Source: Alphaproteobacteria bacterium
GTDB lineage: Bacteria; Pseudomonadota; Alphaproteobacteria; JAPYRI01
Reading direction: 5' to 3'
Assembly (NCBI GenBank): GCA_029941135.1
Contig: JAPYRI010000009.1
Span: forward strand, 1 to 53,947
Length of the DNA: 53,947 nt
The translations under genes were made by a program, and so were the position numbers. Positions 27,170-36,517 of this stretch are shown piece after piece; the first letter of the stretch is position 1; every line of letters begins with the position of its first letter. The notes below the pieces were generated by a model. It made no database searches. It was not told the DNA's origin and was given only the letters and a program-made list of their open reading frames with translations.

Positions 27170-27242
27170 AGCGTCACCACTTGAAAATTGGGATTAATGA
27201 AGCGTGGGTCAAGTTCTGTCATATTTCTCTCCGACCTCCCCC

Positions 27243-27908
27243 TTATTCACCCGACGCCCGTAGCGCGGCTGCCGTGGCCCAAGGTGCCGCTACACCTGTA
27301 AATAATGTAATCGCGGCCAAAATCATCAGGTGAGGCTCGGGCCCAAGGCCATGGATGCGAGCGTCGACGGCACCCACCCCAAATATCAATATCGGCACAT
27401 ACAGCGGCAATACAACCAACGACAGCAGCACCCCGCCTCGCCTTATTCCGACTGTCAATCCCGCGCCCACCGCACCCACCAGACTGAGCGCCGGGGTCCC
27501 GAGCAAAAGGGCATAGACGAGCGTTGGGATACCCTGTGTATCCATATTTAGCAATAAGGCGAGCACGGGCGCCACCACCACCAAGGGTAGGGCCGTGGTC
27601 AACCAGTGGGCCGTGCATTTGGCGAGCACAATGAGCTCCAGCGGCACCGCCGACAACACCAGCAAATCCAGGCTGCCGTCCTCAAAATCTGCCTGAAACA
27701 AACGATCCAAAGATAGGAGGCATGACAGCAGCGCCGCCACCCACAGGACACCCGCGCTTATCCGCGCGAGGACACTGAGTTCGGGTCCAACTCCCAGTGG
27801 GAACAACACGATGACAATAACAAAAAACCCGACCGCCATGGTGCCGGCGCTGCCTTGGCGTAAGGCCAGCCTCACATCCCGCGTGACCAAGCGGACAAAC
27901 GCCTTCAT
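27243..27908 (-). CDS. ccmB: Heme exporter protein CcmB
   Basis: ABC-type membrane subunit partnering CcmA; the complex uses ATP to release holo-CcmE. The 221-residue protein has six hydrophobic segments and the family pattern FQADFEDGSLDLLVLS followed by the KCTAHWLTTALPLVV helix. The ATG overlaps the ccmA stop by four bases. Confidence 0.95.
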   Translation of the reverse strand: MKAFVRLVTRDVRLALRQGSAGTMAVGFFVIVIVLFPLGVGPELSVLARISAGVLWVAALLSCLLSLDRLFQADFEDGSLDLLVLSAVPLELIVLAKCTAHWLTTALPLVVVAPVLALLLNMDTQGIPTLVYALLLGTPALSLVGAVGAGLTVGIRRGGVLLSLVVLPLYVPILIFGVGAVDARIHGLGPEPHLMILAAITLFTGVAAPWATAAALRASGE

Positions 27909-28576
27909 GACACCAATTCCAAATTTGGTCCCAAAGCGGACTCGGGCCGATAATCATTCATATCCAAAGACTGCGCCGCCTCAATGCCCAAATCCTGATG
28001 GGTGGTCACAACGGCCATGCCGCCCTGGGCACAGTGCTCTTGAATAATATCCGCGACAGTGCCCGAGGATTTATCGTCGAGCGCCGCGGTGGGCTCGTCC
28101 AAAAGCCACAATGACGCTGGTTTTGCAACCAGTCGCGCCAAATTGAGTCGCCGCTTTTGTCCGGCCGACAGAAAACCCGCCGGCAAATTCGCTTGCGCCA
28201 CCAAATCGACACGTTGCAACGCCAGCTGTACCCGCGTGTCACCCACGGCCGAGCCATCGAAATGGGCCCAAAACGCGAGATTTTCCTCTACTGTCAGCGC
28301 CGATTTGACGGCATCTAAATGACCCACGTAGGCGGTACGCGCGCCAAAGACTTCTCGATCTTCGGCAATCGGCGCGCCGTCCCAAAGCATGGCGCCGCTG
28401 GAGGGCCGCAGAAACCCGGCCAACAGCCGCAACAACGATGATTTACCACTGCCATTGACTCCGGTGACCGTGAGCAACTCGCTGGGGGTGAGCGTGAAAT
28501 CAAGACCGGAAAAGACCTCGCGGCCACTCCGGCAGCAACTCAGATTTTTCACCTCGAAGGTCACGCGAATTTGCAC
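27905..28576 (-). CDS. ccmA: Cytochrome c biogenesis ATP-binding protein CcmA
   Basis: ABC ATPase of the CcmABCDE heme-handling system. Walker A is GVNGSGKSSLL, the signature LSAGQKRRLNLARL, and Walker B LWLLDEPTAALD. 223 residues. The longest frame begins at GTG 28576; a second GTG at 28564 is possible. It is the first gene of ccmABCDEFGHI and is divergent from acnA. Confidence 0.95.
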   Translation of the reverse strand: MQIRVTFEVKNLSCCRSGREVFSGLDFTLTPSELLTVTGVNGSGKSSLLRLLAGFLRPSSGAMLWDGAPIAEDREVFGARTAYVGHLDAVKSALTVEENLAFWAHFDGSAVGDTRVQLALQRVDLVAQANLPAGFLSAGQKRRLNLARLVAKPASLWLLDEPTAALDDKSSGTVADIIQEHCAQGGMAVVTTHQDLGIEAAQSLDMNDYRPESALGPNLELVS

Positions 28577-28593
28577 TCCTGCCCGGTAATCGG

Positions 28594-28716
28594 CGGCAAT
28601 CTAGCAGAAGACACCCTATTGCCGGAAACTATGGCGCTCGGGGTCGCGGGAGGACTCAGAAACAGGCACTGGAATTGCCCCGGTAAACTGCCTATTGTGC
28701 GCCCCGATCGCGATCG
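28594..28716. promoter_or_regulatory. Palindromes in the ccmA-acnA divergent region
   Basis: CGGCAAT (28594-28600) and ATTGCCG (28618-28624) form a perfect 7-bp inverted repeat with a 17-base spacer, close to the ccmA start. CGATCGCGATCG (28705-28716) is a perfect 12-bp palindrome about 64 bases before the acnA GTG. These are candidate operators for the two divergent transcripts; no known factor motif was recognised. Confidence 0.3.
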
Positions 28717-28779
28717 TTTGCGTCGTCTTCGCGGCAAGTTCCTTTAAATTTCCGAAACCCTTAGTTAAGGAGTCGTCCT

Positions 28780-31473
28780 GTGATTGCCCTGGGTCAAGAC
28801 ACGCTGAAATCCCGCAGAACCCTGGACGTCAACGGCGCGTCCTACGAATATTACAGCCTGGAGGCCGCCGCCGCCGCTGCGGACTTGGGCGAGATTGAAC
28901 GATTGCCGGTGTCACTGAAAGTGCTGCTCGAAAACCTGCTGCGCTTCGAAGATGGTCGCTCGGTCACCGTCGATGACGTGCGCGCCATGGGCCAGTGGTT
29001 GGATGAGCGAAAATCTGACCGCGAGATCGCCTACCGGCCCGCGCGCGTTCTGATGCAGGATTTCACCGGCGTTCCAGCCGTCGTTGACCTAGCGGCGATG
29101 CGCAATGCCGTTGCCGACCTGGGCGGCGACCCCACTGATATTAACCCCCTGGCTCCGGTCGATTTGGTGATTGACCACTCGGTTGCGGTCGACAATTTCG
29201 GCAGCGACCACGCGTTCGAGAACAATGTTAACATCGAGATGTCACGCAATCAGGAACGTTACGAGTTCCTACGCTGGGGCCAGAACGCCTTCGATAATTT
29301 CCGTGTGGTGCCGCCAGGCACCGGCATCTGCCACCAGGTCAATTTGGAATGTTTGGGTCAGACGGTTTGGACCGACGACGTGGACGGCAAAACGATTGCC
29401 TACCCGGATACGCTGGTCGGCACCGACAGCCACACCACCATGATCAATGGTCTCGCCGTCCTCGGCTGGGGCGTGGGCGGGATCGAAGCCGAAGCCGCCA
29501 TGCTCGGTCAGCCGGTTTCCATGCTGATCCCGGAAGTGATCGGCTTTCGACTGTCCGGCACTTTGCGCGAAGGCACGACCGCGACCGACTTGGTGTTGAC
29601 CGTGGTTGAAATGCTGCGGGCGCGTGGCGTGGTTGGTAAGTTCGTTGAGTTTTTCGGCCCGGGCATCGAGAGTTTGTCTTTGGCCGACCGCGCGACCCTC
29701 GCCAACATGGCACCGGAGTACGGCGCCACCTGCGGCTTCTTCCCGGTCGACGAGGAAACCATTCGCTATCTCTACTTCACCGGCCGCGACCCCACGCGCG
29801 TTGCCTTGGTTGAAGCCTACGCCAAAGCGCAAGGCATGTGGCGGGATGGAGACACGCCTGAGCCCTTGTTTACCGATACCCTCGAATTGGACATGTCCCA
29901 CGTTGTGCCGAGCCTCGCCGGACCGAAGCGGCCTCAGGATCGGTTCGCGCTCTCCGACGCGGCTTCCAACTTCAAAACCGCCGCCACCGACACCTACGGC
30001 AAGGGCAGTGAGCTCAGCAAACGTGTCCCGGTGGAGGATGAAAATTTCGACCTCGGTCATGGCGACGTGATGATCGCAGCGATCACCAGTTGCACCAACA
30101 CATCGAACCCCAGTGTCATGTTGGCGGCCGGCCTGTTGGCCCGCAATGCGGTTGAAAAGGGCCTGCGCACCAAGCCATGGGTAAAAACCTCATTGGCGCC
30201 GGGCTCTCAAGTGGTCACCGATTACCTCGCCCGCGCCGCCGTCCAGGGCGACCTGGACACACTCGGCTTTAATCTGGTGGGCTACGGCTGCACAACCTGC
30301 ATTGGCAATTCAGGGCCACTTGCACCAGCTATCTCAAAGGCCATACACGACAACGACCTTATCAGTTGCTCGGTGCTGTCAGGAAATCGCAACTTTGAGG
30401 GCCGCATTGGACCTGACATCAAAGCCAACTATCTAGCATCGCCGCCATTGGTGGTCGCCTATGCCATCGCGGGTTCGATGCAGGTGGATGTCTGGACCGA
30501 GTCTCTGGGGGCAGACAACGACGGCAACCCGGTCTACCTAAAAGATATCTGGCCATCGAACGCTGACGTGAACGCGGCGATGGATACCGCCGTCACACCC
30601 GATATGTTCCGCACCCGGTATGCCGATGTGTTCCAAGGCACAGAAGCCTGGCAAGCGATTAAGACCGCATCGGGCCTTACCTATCCTTGGAACGACAACA
30701 GCACCTACATTCAAAACCCGCCCTACTTCCAAGGGATGGAACCGTCCCCGACGGAGCCGACGGACGTGACCGGCGCGCGCGTGTTGGCGTTGCTGGGCGA
30801 CAGCATCACCACCGATCACATCTCGCCCGCGGGTTCGATCAAACAGGACGGGCCGGCCGGCGATTATTTGTCATCGAACGGCGTGCCCTTGTCTGAGTTC
30901 AATTCGTTTGGCTCGCGGCGTGGCAATCACGAGATTATGATGCGCGGCACGTTTGCCAACATCCGATTGCGCAACGAAATGGCGCCGGGCACCGAGGGCG
31001 GCATCACCCGCCACCTTCCCGATGGCGAACAGATGTCGATTTATGATGCGGCGATGAAGTACGCCGACGAAGGCGTGCCGCTGGTGGTCATCGGTGGGGC
31101 CGAATATGGCACCGGCTCGTCCCGCGATTGGGCCGCCAAAGGCACGCGCCTCCTTGGGGTCAAAGCCGTCATCACTGAAAGCTTCGAGCGCATTCACCGC
31201 TCCAATTTGGTCGGCATGGGCGTGCTACCGCTGTGCTTTAAGGATGGCGAGAGCCGCAAGTCACTCAATCTCACCGGCGAAGAGACCGTCGATATTGTGG
31301 GCGTGGAAGCAGGGCTCAAGGCAGGTATGGACCTTACCGCGCGTTTCACATACCCGAATGGCGCAGTACGGGAGATCGCGGTTCTGTGCCGCATCGACAC
31401 CGAGGACGAAGTTGACTACTTCAAGAACGGCGGCATTCTTCAGTACGTGCTCAGAAACCTGGTCGCCAACTGA
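28780..31473 (+). CDS. acnA: Aconitate hydratase A
   Basis: TCA-cycle [4Fe-4S] enzyme interconverting citrate and isocitrate. The 897-residue protein has the cluster cysteines in [14 protein letters not shown] (about residue 437) and [13 protein letters not shown] (about 503), and the swivel domain with [13 protein letters not shown]. It starts at GTG 28780, with TAAGGAG ending 8 bases upstream. The AcnA/IRP-type layout (about 890 residues) separates it from AcnB. It is divergent from ccmA and followed by a nitroreductase gene. Confidence 0.97.
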   Translation: MIALGQDTLKSRRTLDVNGASYEYYSLEAAAAAADLGEIERLPVSLKVLLENLLRFEDGRSVTVDDVRAMGQWLDERKSDREIAYRPARVLMQDFTGVPAVVDLAAMRNAVADLGGDPTDINPLAPVDLVIDHSVAVDNFGSDHAFENNVNIEMSRNQERYEFLRWGQNAFDNFRVVPPGTGICHQVNLECLGQTVWTDDVDGKTIAYPDTLVGTDSHTTMINGLAVLGWGVGGIEAEAAMLGQPVSMLIPEVIGFRLSGTLREGTTATDLVLTVVEMLRARGVVGKFVEFFGPGIESLSLADRATLANMAPEYGATCGFFPVDEETIRYLYFTGRDPTRVALVEAYAKAQGMWRDGDTPEPLFTDTLELDMSHVVPSLAGPKRPQDRFALSDAASNFKTAATDTYGKGSELSKRVPVEDENFDLGHGDVMIAAITSCTNTSNPSVMLAAGLLARNAVEKGLRTKPWVKTSLAPGSQVVTDYLARAAVQGDLDTLGFNLVGYGCTTCIGNSGPLAPAISKAIHDNDLISCSVLSGNRNFEGRIGPDIKANYLASPPLVVAYAIAGSMQVDVWTESLGADNDGNPVYLKDIWPSNADVNAAMDTAVTPDMFRTRYADVFQGTEAWQAIKTASGLTYPWNDNSTYIQNPPYFQGMEPSPTEPTDVTGARVLALLGDSITTDHISPAGSIKQDGPAGDYLSSNGVPLSEFNSFGSRRGNHEIMMRGTFANIRLRNEMAPGTEGGITRHLPDGEQMSIYDAAMKYADEGVPLVVIGGAEYGTGSSRDWAAKGTRLLGVKAVITESFERIHRSNLVGMGVLPLCFKDGESRKSLNLTGEETVDIVGVEAGLKAGMDLTARFTYPNGAVREIAVLCRIDTEDEVDYFKNGGILQYVLRNLVAN

Positions 31474-31518
31474 ACCCGGCGCCTCATTTCAGATTTAGTT
31501 TTAGGGAAACAGCACCTT

Positions 31519-32190
31519 ATGCAAGTTGAAGAAGCACTCCGCACGCGTAAATCCATCCGCGCCTTTTTGCCGGATGCGGTGCCGCACGAGACCATTACCC
31601 GCATTCTCGACTTGGCCGCCCGCCAGGCCAGTGGCACCAACTTGCAGCCGTGGAAAGTGCACGTGGTGACCGGGGACACGAAGCAACGGATTACCGACGA
31701 AGTTTTAGAGGTCCGCCATAGCGGCGAGGATAACCATGAAGGCGAGTTTGGGTTTTACCCCACTGAATGGACCGAACCCTATCGAAGCCGCCGCCGCAAA
31801 GTCGGCTTCGGCCTCTACGATCTGGTTGGAATCAAAAAGGGCGAAACCGAAAAAATGTTCGCCCAGCACGACCGCAACTTTAAATTTTTTGATGCACCGG
31901 TCGGTCTCTTTTTTGCCGTCGATAAGATCATGCAGTATGGCATTTGGCTCGACTACGGCATGTTCGTCGGCTCACTGATGACGGCAGCCCGCGCCGAGGG
32001 TTTGCATACCTGCCCCCAGTACGCCTGGTCGACCTATCATAAAATCTTGCGGACTCATTTGGACATCCCCGATACGGACACGCTTATTTGCGGTATGTCG
32101 TTGGGTTATGCGGATATGAGCGCGCCGGAAAACACGCTGGTGACCGACCGGGTACCCGCGGAAGAGTTCGCCAACTTCTACGGCGAGTAG
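31519..32190 (+). CDS. Nitroreductase-family flavoprotein
   Basis: 223 residues of the NfnB/NfsB-like FMN fold. The N-terminal RTRKSIRAFLPDAV is the FMN-phosphate loop (R[RK]S.R.F), and QASGTNLQPWKVHVV the second FMN site; LICGMSLGYAD closes the fold. It probably reduces quinones, nitroaromatics or enals with NAD(P)H; substrate not predictable. It follows acnA after 45 bases and ends 23 bases before the convergent htpG. Confidence 0.9.
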   Translation: MQVEEALRTRKSIRAFLPDAVPHETITRILDLAARQASGTNLQPWKVHVVTGDTKQRITDEVLEVRHSGEDNHEGEFGFYPTEWTEPYRSRRRKVGFGLYDLVGIKKGETEKMFAQHDRNFKFFDAPVGLFFAVDKIMQYGIWLDYGMFVGSLMTAARAEGLHTCPQYAWSTYHKILRTHLDIPDTDTLICGMSLGYADMSAPENTLVTDRVPAEEFANFYGE

Positions 32191-32213
32191 AGACGAAAGG
32201 TATTTACCGCGCG

Positions 32214-34136
32214 CTACATTTTTAAGCCGCGGGACATGGCGTTCGCCAATCGACGCGAGAATGCTGCCGGGTCAGCCACCGGCTCGCCTTCGACGATCCG
32301 TGCTTGATCCAAGAGCAGCCACGCGTCATCCGCATACGTGTCGGCAGCCCCTTTCTCCGCCGCCCTTTCTGACAGCGCCAGAATGAGGTCATGCTTGGGG
32401 TTAATTTCGAGCACTCTCGGCGTGGTGCCGGTGTGACCCTGATGTTGCTTCAGCAAGCGCTCCAAGTGCATGTCCGTGTCGCCCTCATCGGCGACCAGAC
32501 AAACCGGGCTTTCGGTCAGTCGCGAGGATACGCGCACGTCCTTCACATGATCGCCGAGCGTTTCTTTCAACAGCGCGATCAAGGGGCTCACATTGCTGTT
32601 AGCGGCCGCATCTTTGTCCTTGTCTTCTTCATCGCTGGCGCCCGACAAAGCGTCCAGATCGTCACCCGAACGGGTGGCCGACTTGAGCGCCTTGCCTTCA
32701 AAGTCGGGCACCGATGTGATCCAGAAATCATCAACCGCGTCGGTCATCAGCAGAACTTCGACGCCCTTGGCGGCAAACCCTTCCAACTGCGGGCTGCGCC
32801 GGATGGCTTCCAGGTCATCGCCGGTGATGTAGTAGATGGCGGTCTGATCGTCCTTCATGCGCCCGACGTATTCCTCAAGCGACGTGTAACCGTCGCCCGA
32901 CGTGGTCGACTTAAACCGCGCCAGCTTCAAGAGCCGGTCCTTGCGTTCGAAATCCTCGTAGATGCCTTCCTTCAGCACGGCACCGAAGCTCTGCCAAAAT
33001 TTGAGGTAGCCGTCCGCGTCTTTCTTGGCCTTTTTTTCAAGCTCGGTGATTACCCGCTTGGTCACTGCGGTTTTAATTCTAGCGATCACCGGGTTGTTCT
33101 GCAGCATCTCCCGGCTCATGTTGAGCGGCAGGTCTTCCGAGTCGATCACGCCCCGTAAAAACCGCAGATAGGGCGGCAATAATTCGTCGCAGTCGTCGGT
33201 GATAAACACCCGCCGCACATAAAGTTTAAGATGAGATTTGCGGGTCGGCTCAAACAAGTCGAAGGGCGGCATGGTCGGCACAAACAGCAGTACCGAGTAT
33301 TCGATCTTGCCTTCCGCTTTGTAGTGGATGGTGAGCGAAGGATCGTCGAACGTGTGGCCGACATGATTGTAAAACTCTTTGTATTGCTCGACGTTAATAT
33401 CTTTCTTGGGACGGGCCCACAATGCCGACGCGGTGTTCAATGTCTCAGACTCGCCCTCACTGTCTTTGGCGCTGGGATCTGGCATCAACACCACCGGCAG
33501 GTCGATATGATCCGAATGGGTTTTGATGATCCGGCGCAGGTTTGCGGGATCCAGATAATCCTTCTGGTCCTTTCGAATGTGCAGGACAATTGTTGTGCCC
33601 CTTCCGTCGCGCGCGCTGGGCGATAGGGTGTACTCGCCCAATCCATCAGATGACCACAGCCACGCGTCCTCTTCACTGGCTTTGCGGCTGGTAACATCCA
33701 CGTTGTCGGCCACCATAAATGACGAATAAAAGCCGATGCCGAACTGCCCGATCAGTGACATATCGGCCGGATCATCGTCGGACAGCCCATCAAAAAATGC
33801 GCGCGTGCCAGAGCGCGCGATGGTGCCCAGGTTTTCAATCAAGTCTTCTTTGTTCATGCCGACGCCGTTATCGGAAATGGTCAGCGTCTTCGCTTTTTTA
33901 TTGGGGGTGAGAGTGACCTGCAAGTCCGAGTCGCCGGACAGGAGCTTTGCGTCGGTCAACGCCGCATAGCGTAAACGGTCGCAGGCGTCGGACGCGTTTG
34001 ACACCAATTCGCGCAGAAAAATTTCTTTTTCGCTGTAGACCGAGTGGACCATCAAGTGCAGCAAGCGCGACACCTCAGCCCCAAACGTGCGCTTCTCTTC
34101 CGATTGCGACTCTGAATTCACTTCTGCCTCGGCCAT
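32214..34136 (-). CDS. htpG: Chaperone protein HtpG (Hsp90)
   Basis: Bacterial Hsp90 of 640 residues. The GHKL ATPase domain shows ELVSNASDACDRLRY, DNGVGMNKEDL and GQFGIGFYSSFMV; the middle domain has LPLNMSREMLQNNPV with the catalytic-loop arginine. ATG 34136 is chosen; an in-frame start six codons upstream (34154) is less likely. An acidic stretch (SDEEDKDKD) marks the middle/C-terminal linker. Confidence 0.97.
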   Translation of the reverse strand: MAEAEVNSESQSEEKRTFGAEVSRLLHLMVHSVYSEKEIFLRELVSNASDACDRLRYAALTDAKLLSGDSDLQVTLTPNKKAKTLTISDNGVGMNKEDLIENLGTIARSGTRAFFDGLSDDDPADMSLIGQFGIGFYSSFMVADNVDVTSRKASEEDAWLWSSDGLGEYTLSPSARDGRGTTIVLHIRKDQKDYLDPANLRRIIKTHSDHIDLPVVLMPDPSAKDSEGESETLNTASALWARPKKDINVEQYKEFYNHVGHTFDDPSLTIHYKAEGKIEYSVLLFVPTMPPFDLFEPTRKSHLKLYVRRVFITDDCDELLPPYLRFLRGVIDSEDLPLNMSREMLQNNPVIARIKTAVTKRVITELEKKAKKDADGYLKFWQSFGAVLKEGIYEDFERKDRLLKLARFKSTTSGDGYTSLEEYVGRMKDDQTAIYYITGDDLEAIRRSPQLEGFAAKGVEVLLMTDAVDDFWITSVPDFEGKALKSATRSGDDLDALSGASDEEDKDKDAAANSNVSPLIALLKETLGDHVKDVRVSSRLTESPVCLVADEGDTDMHLERLLKQHQGHTGTTPRVLEINPKHDLILALSERAAEKGAADTYADDAWLLLDQARIVEGEPVADPAAFSRRLANAMSRGLKM

Positions 34137-34227
34137 AACCCCATCACCCTTCATCTACAAACAAATTCGCCGGGACACATATGGTGTCTGGGCCGCGTTC
34201 GTCAAGAGAGTCGTCTAGAGGAATGAA

Positions 34228-34920
34228 TTAGAGGGGGAAGCCTTTGGCCTTAGCGGCGAGGCCGTCAAACAGGTCAAGCATGCGCGTGCGCCAGCCAAAT
34301 ATTGGGTCATCGTCCGCGAGCAGAGCGTAGGAGCTGGTCAAGCGCGCCCATTGAAAGACACCGAATAAGATGTAATCGGCATAGGCTGGTCGGTCGCCGG
34401 CGACAAACGGCTGTCGGTCCAACACCATTCGTAATGGCTCAAGACTGCCACGAAACCCAGGGAGACGATCCTCTTGGCCGGCTGCCGCCGCTTCTAGCGA
34501 CATGCCCAGCCGCTTCTCGCGCGATTGCCGGAAATAGGGCTGATCCGCTTTATCCGCGCAAGCGAACACGTCGAGGACCAGCAGCGGGAACATGCCTGGG
34601 GTGAGAACCGTATCGGCCCAGGTGTTTACAAACAACGCCTGTCCGCGACCAATATCACCGCCGAACAGGCTTGGCCGGTCCGGATACGTGTCTTCCAAAT
34701 GGCAGGCTATTTCCCACGAATCGGAAACAACAAGGTCGCCGTCCACAAGGACCGGCACCCGGTCTTGGCCACTGAAGGTCAGCTTGTATTTCTGGCCAAA
34801 AGTCACCGGCACTGTCTTGGCGCTCAGGCCTTTGTGCGCAAGCGCAAGCCGTGTGCGCCAGCAATACGGGCTGAAGCGGTTATCGGCGACGCCCGCAAGT
34901 TCGTAGAGTTTGAGACCCAT
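34228..34920 (-). CDS. Glutathione S-transferase family protein (LigE-like)
   Basis: 230 residues with an N-terminal thioredoxin-like domain (RFSPYCWRTRLALAHKGL, RVPVLVDGDLVVSDSWEIA) and a helical C-terminal domain. The SPYxWRTRxALxHKGL and DSWxIAxxLExxYPDRPxLF patterns recall the LigE/beta-etherase branch, but ether cleavage cannot be inferred. Divergent from the TorF-like gene 44 bases away. Confidence 0.85.
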   Translation of the reverse strand: MGLKLYELAGVADNRFSPYCWRTRLALAHKGLSAKTVPVTFGQKYKLTFSGQDRVPVLVDGDLVVSDSWEIACHLEDTYPDRPSLFGGDIGRGQALFVNTWADTVLTPGMFPLLVLDVFACADKADQPYFRQSREKRLGMSLEAAAAGQEDRLPGFRGSLEPLRMVLDRQPFVAGDRPAYADYILFGVFQWARLTSSYALLADDDPIFGWRTRMLDLFDGLAAKAKGFPL

Positions 34921-34964
34921 AAATTATTTATTCGCATGTGTTTCGGATGCAGCGCATCCGCACT

Positions 34965-36455
34965 ATGATACGGCAACCGTTGGGGGAGTGTATATTTTTG
35001 TTGATACGATTGGTTGTGTTAACGGTCGCCTTGTGGCTGGCTGCTTTGTCAGATCATGCGCGCGCGCAGACGTCCGAGTTCCCCCTGCCGGGCGAACTGA
35101 CAGGCGCCGTTTATCTGGCGAGCGATTACGTGTTTCGCGGGATTAGCTTCACCGATGAAGAGCCGACCATCCAAGCCAATGTTTTTTACACCCACCCCAG
35201 CGGATTTTACGTCGGGCTGTGGGGCACCAACACGGATTTCGGCCCGGCCAGTACGGCGGGCGAACATTTGGAGTTTGACCCAACCGGCGGATATGCTGGC
35301 GAAGGCCCGTTCGGCATCCACTACGATTTCAACTACTTTTATTTTCACTATCCAGGGGTCGACTCCTCCTACAATTACGACATGCACGAGTTCGGCCTGT
35401 TTCTGAGCCGCGATTTCGGCTTTTTAAATGTCGCCACGCAAACCATCTACAGCCCGGAATACGCGGGCGACCGGGGGCCGTCTGAATACTACGCGCTCGA
35501 TATCGGGGTGCCGGTGCCTTACCCCTTTGCCCATCGATTGCCGCTGTCGCTTAAATTTCATATTGGCACTCAACAGTTAGACGACGACGATCCGTTGGCG
35601 TTTGACGACTACGCGGATTGGAGTGTCGGCGCGACCATCCCCTTGAAAGCTTTCGACTTAACCGTCACTTACACGGATTCAGATCTGGATAATGTCGATG
35701 CGGCGGGCGAGCAGATTATCTTCATACTCTCGCGTGTATTCGGCGCCGGCAAAAAGGCCGGCCTGCACACAGAGGAGAGCGAGTCATCCCTCGATTTCCC
35801 CGGCGAAATCACTGGGGAACTGGGCTTTACCACCGACCACGTATTCCGGGGGTTGAGCCTGTCGGACGAAGAAGGCGCGGTTATTGGCAGCCTTAAGTAC
35901 ACTCATCCGAACGGCTTTTACGCCGGCTTGTGGATGTCCGATATTCACTTAAGCGGCGCAAGCACCGCGGACGAGCATGTCAAAATGCGGTTTTGGTCGG
36001 GCTTCACCGGCAAGACCGATTTTGGCCTCATGTGGAACGCCGACTATTACTTCGTACAGTTTCCCGGGGTCGCGACCGAATTTGAGTTCGACTTTCACGA
36101 GTTCGGCGGGGGGCTCGCCTACGACTTCAGGCACTTTGTGCTCTGGGGCGGGGCTTATTATTCGCCGGATTATTTCCTCGGCAGTGGCGATGCCACGTGG
36201 ATTGGACTGGAAGCCGGTCGGGCCGTGCCGCATCCGTTCTCAGAGATTGTGCCGGCCTATTTCAGCGCCCACTGGGGCAATCAGTTTGTCGACCAGGATC
36301 AGCCCACAGCTTTCCAGGATTATCAGCATTGGGGTGCTGCGTTCACCCTGGATGCGGTCGGCTTTAAGTGGCGGTTTGAAGCCACGGACACCAACGTGAA
36401 GCACTTGGACGGCGCCGACGAACGTCTTTTCCTAACCGTCACAAAATCGTTCTAG
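34965..36455 (+). CDS. TorF-family putative porin, tandem duplicate
   Basis: An outer-membrane-type protein built of two homologous units of about 220 residues each. Unit 1 (from about 35091) has GELTGAVYLASDYVFRGISF, THPSGFYVGLW and HEFGLFLSRDFGF. Unit 2 (from about 35802) has GEITGELGFTTDHVFRGLSL, THPNGFYAGLW and HEFGGGLAYDF. Each matches the single-unit TorF/TIGR02001 pattern. The product ends in Phe (TVTKSF), as beta-barrel proteins do. A signal peptide (LIRLVVLTVALWLAALSDHA) is present. Start codon is uncertain: ATG 34965 has no ribosome binding site, while TTG 34998 has GGGGGAG 9 bases upstream and would begin right at the signal peptide. Confidence 0.85.
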   Translation: MIRQPLGECIFLLIRLVVLTVALWLAALSDHARAQTSEFPLPGELTGAVYLASDYVFRGISFTDEEPTIQANVFYTHPSGFYVGLWGTNTDFGPASTAGEHLEFDPTGGYAGEGPFGIHYDFNYFYFHYPGVDSSYNYDMHEFGLFLSRDFGFLNVATQTIYSPEYAGDRGPSEYYALDIGVPVPYPFAHRLPLSLKFHIGTQQLDDDDPLAFDDYADWSVGATIPLKAFDLTVTYTDSDLDNVDAAGEQIIFILSRVFGAGKKAGLHTEESESSLDFPGEITGELGFTTDHVFRGLSLSDEEGAVIGSLKYTHPNGFYAGLWMSDIHLSGASTADEHVKMRFWSGFTGKTDFGLMWNADYYFVQFPGVATEFEFDFHEFGGGLAYDFRHFVLWGGAYYSPDYFLGSGDATWIGLEAGRAVPHPFSEIVPAYFSAHWGNQFVDQDQPTAFQDYQHWGAAFTLDAVGFKWRFEATDTNVKHLDGADERLFLTVTKSF

Positions 36456-36460
36456 GCAAA

Positions 36461-36490
36461 AAAGCCCCCGGGTTTAACGCCGGAGGCTTT
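36461..36490. terminator. Bidirectional intrinsic terminator
   Basis: AAAGCCCCCGG (36461-36471) pairs with CCGGAGGCTTT (36480-36490) with one mismatch and an 8-base loop. The A run before the stem gives six Ts after it on the minus strand, so it is strong for the Bax-inhibitor gene and weaker for the TorF-like gene that converges on it. Confidence 0.8.
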
Positions 36491-36517
36491 GTTGTTAGGG
36501 CTTTCTAGAGTGGCGAC

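Noticed and set aside
29269-30060. 263-codon minus-strand frame inside acnA
   Set aside because: Fully covered by intact aconitase coding sequence; no ribosome binding site or motif.
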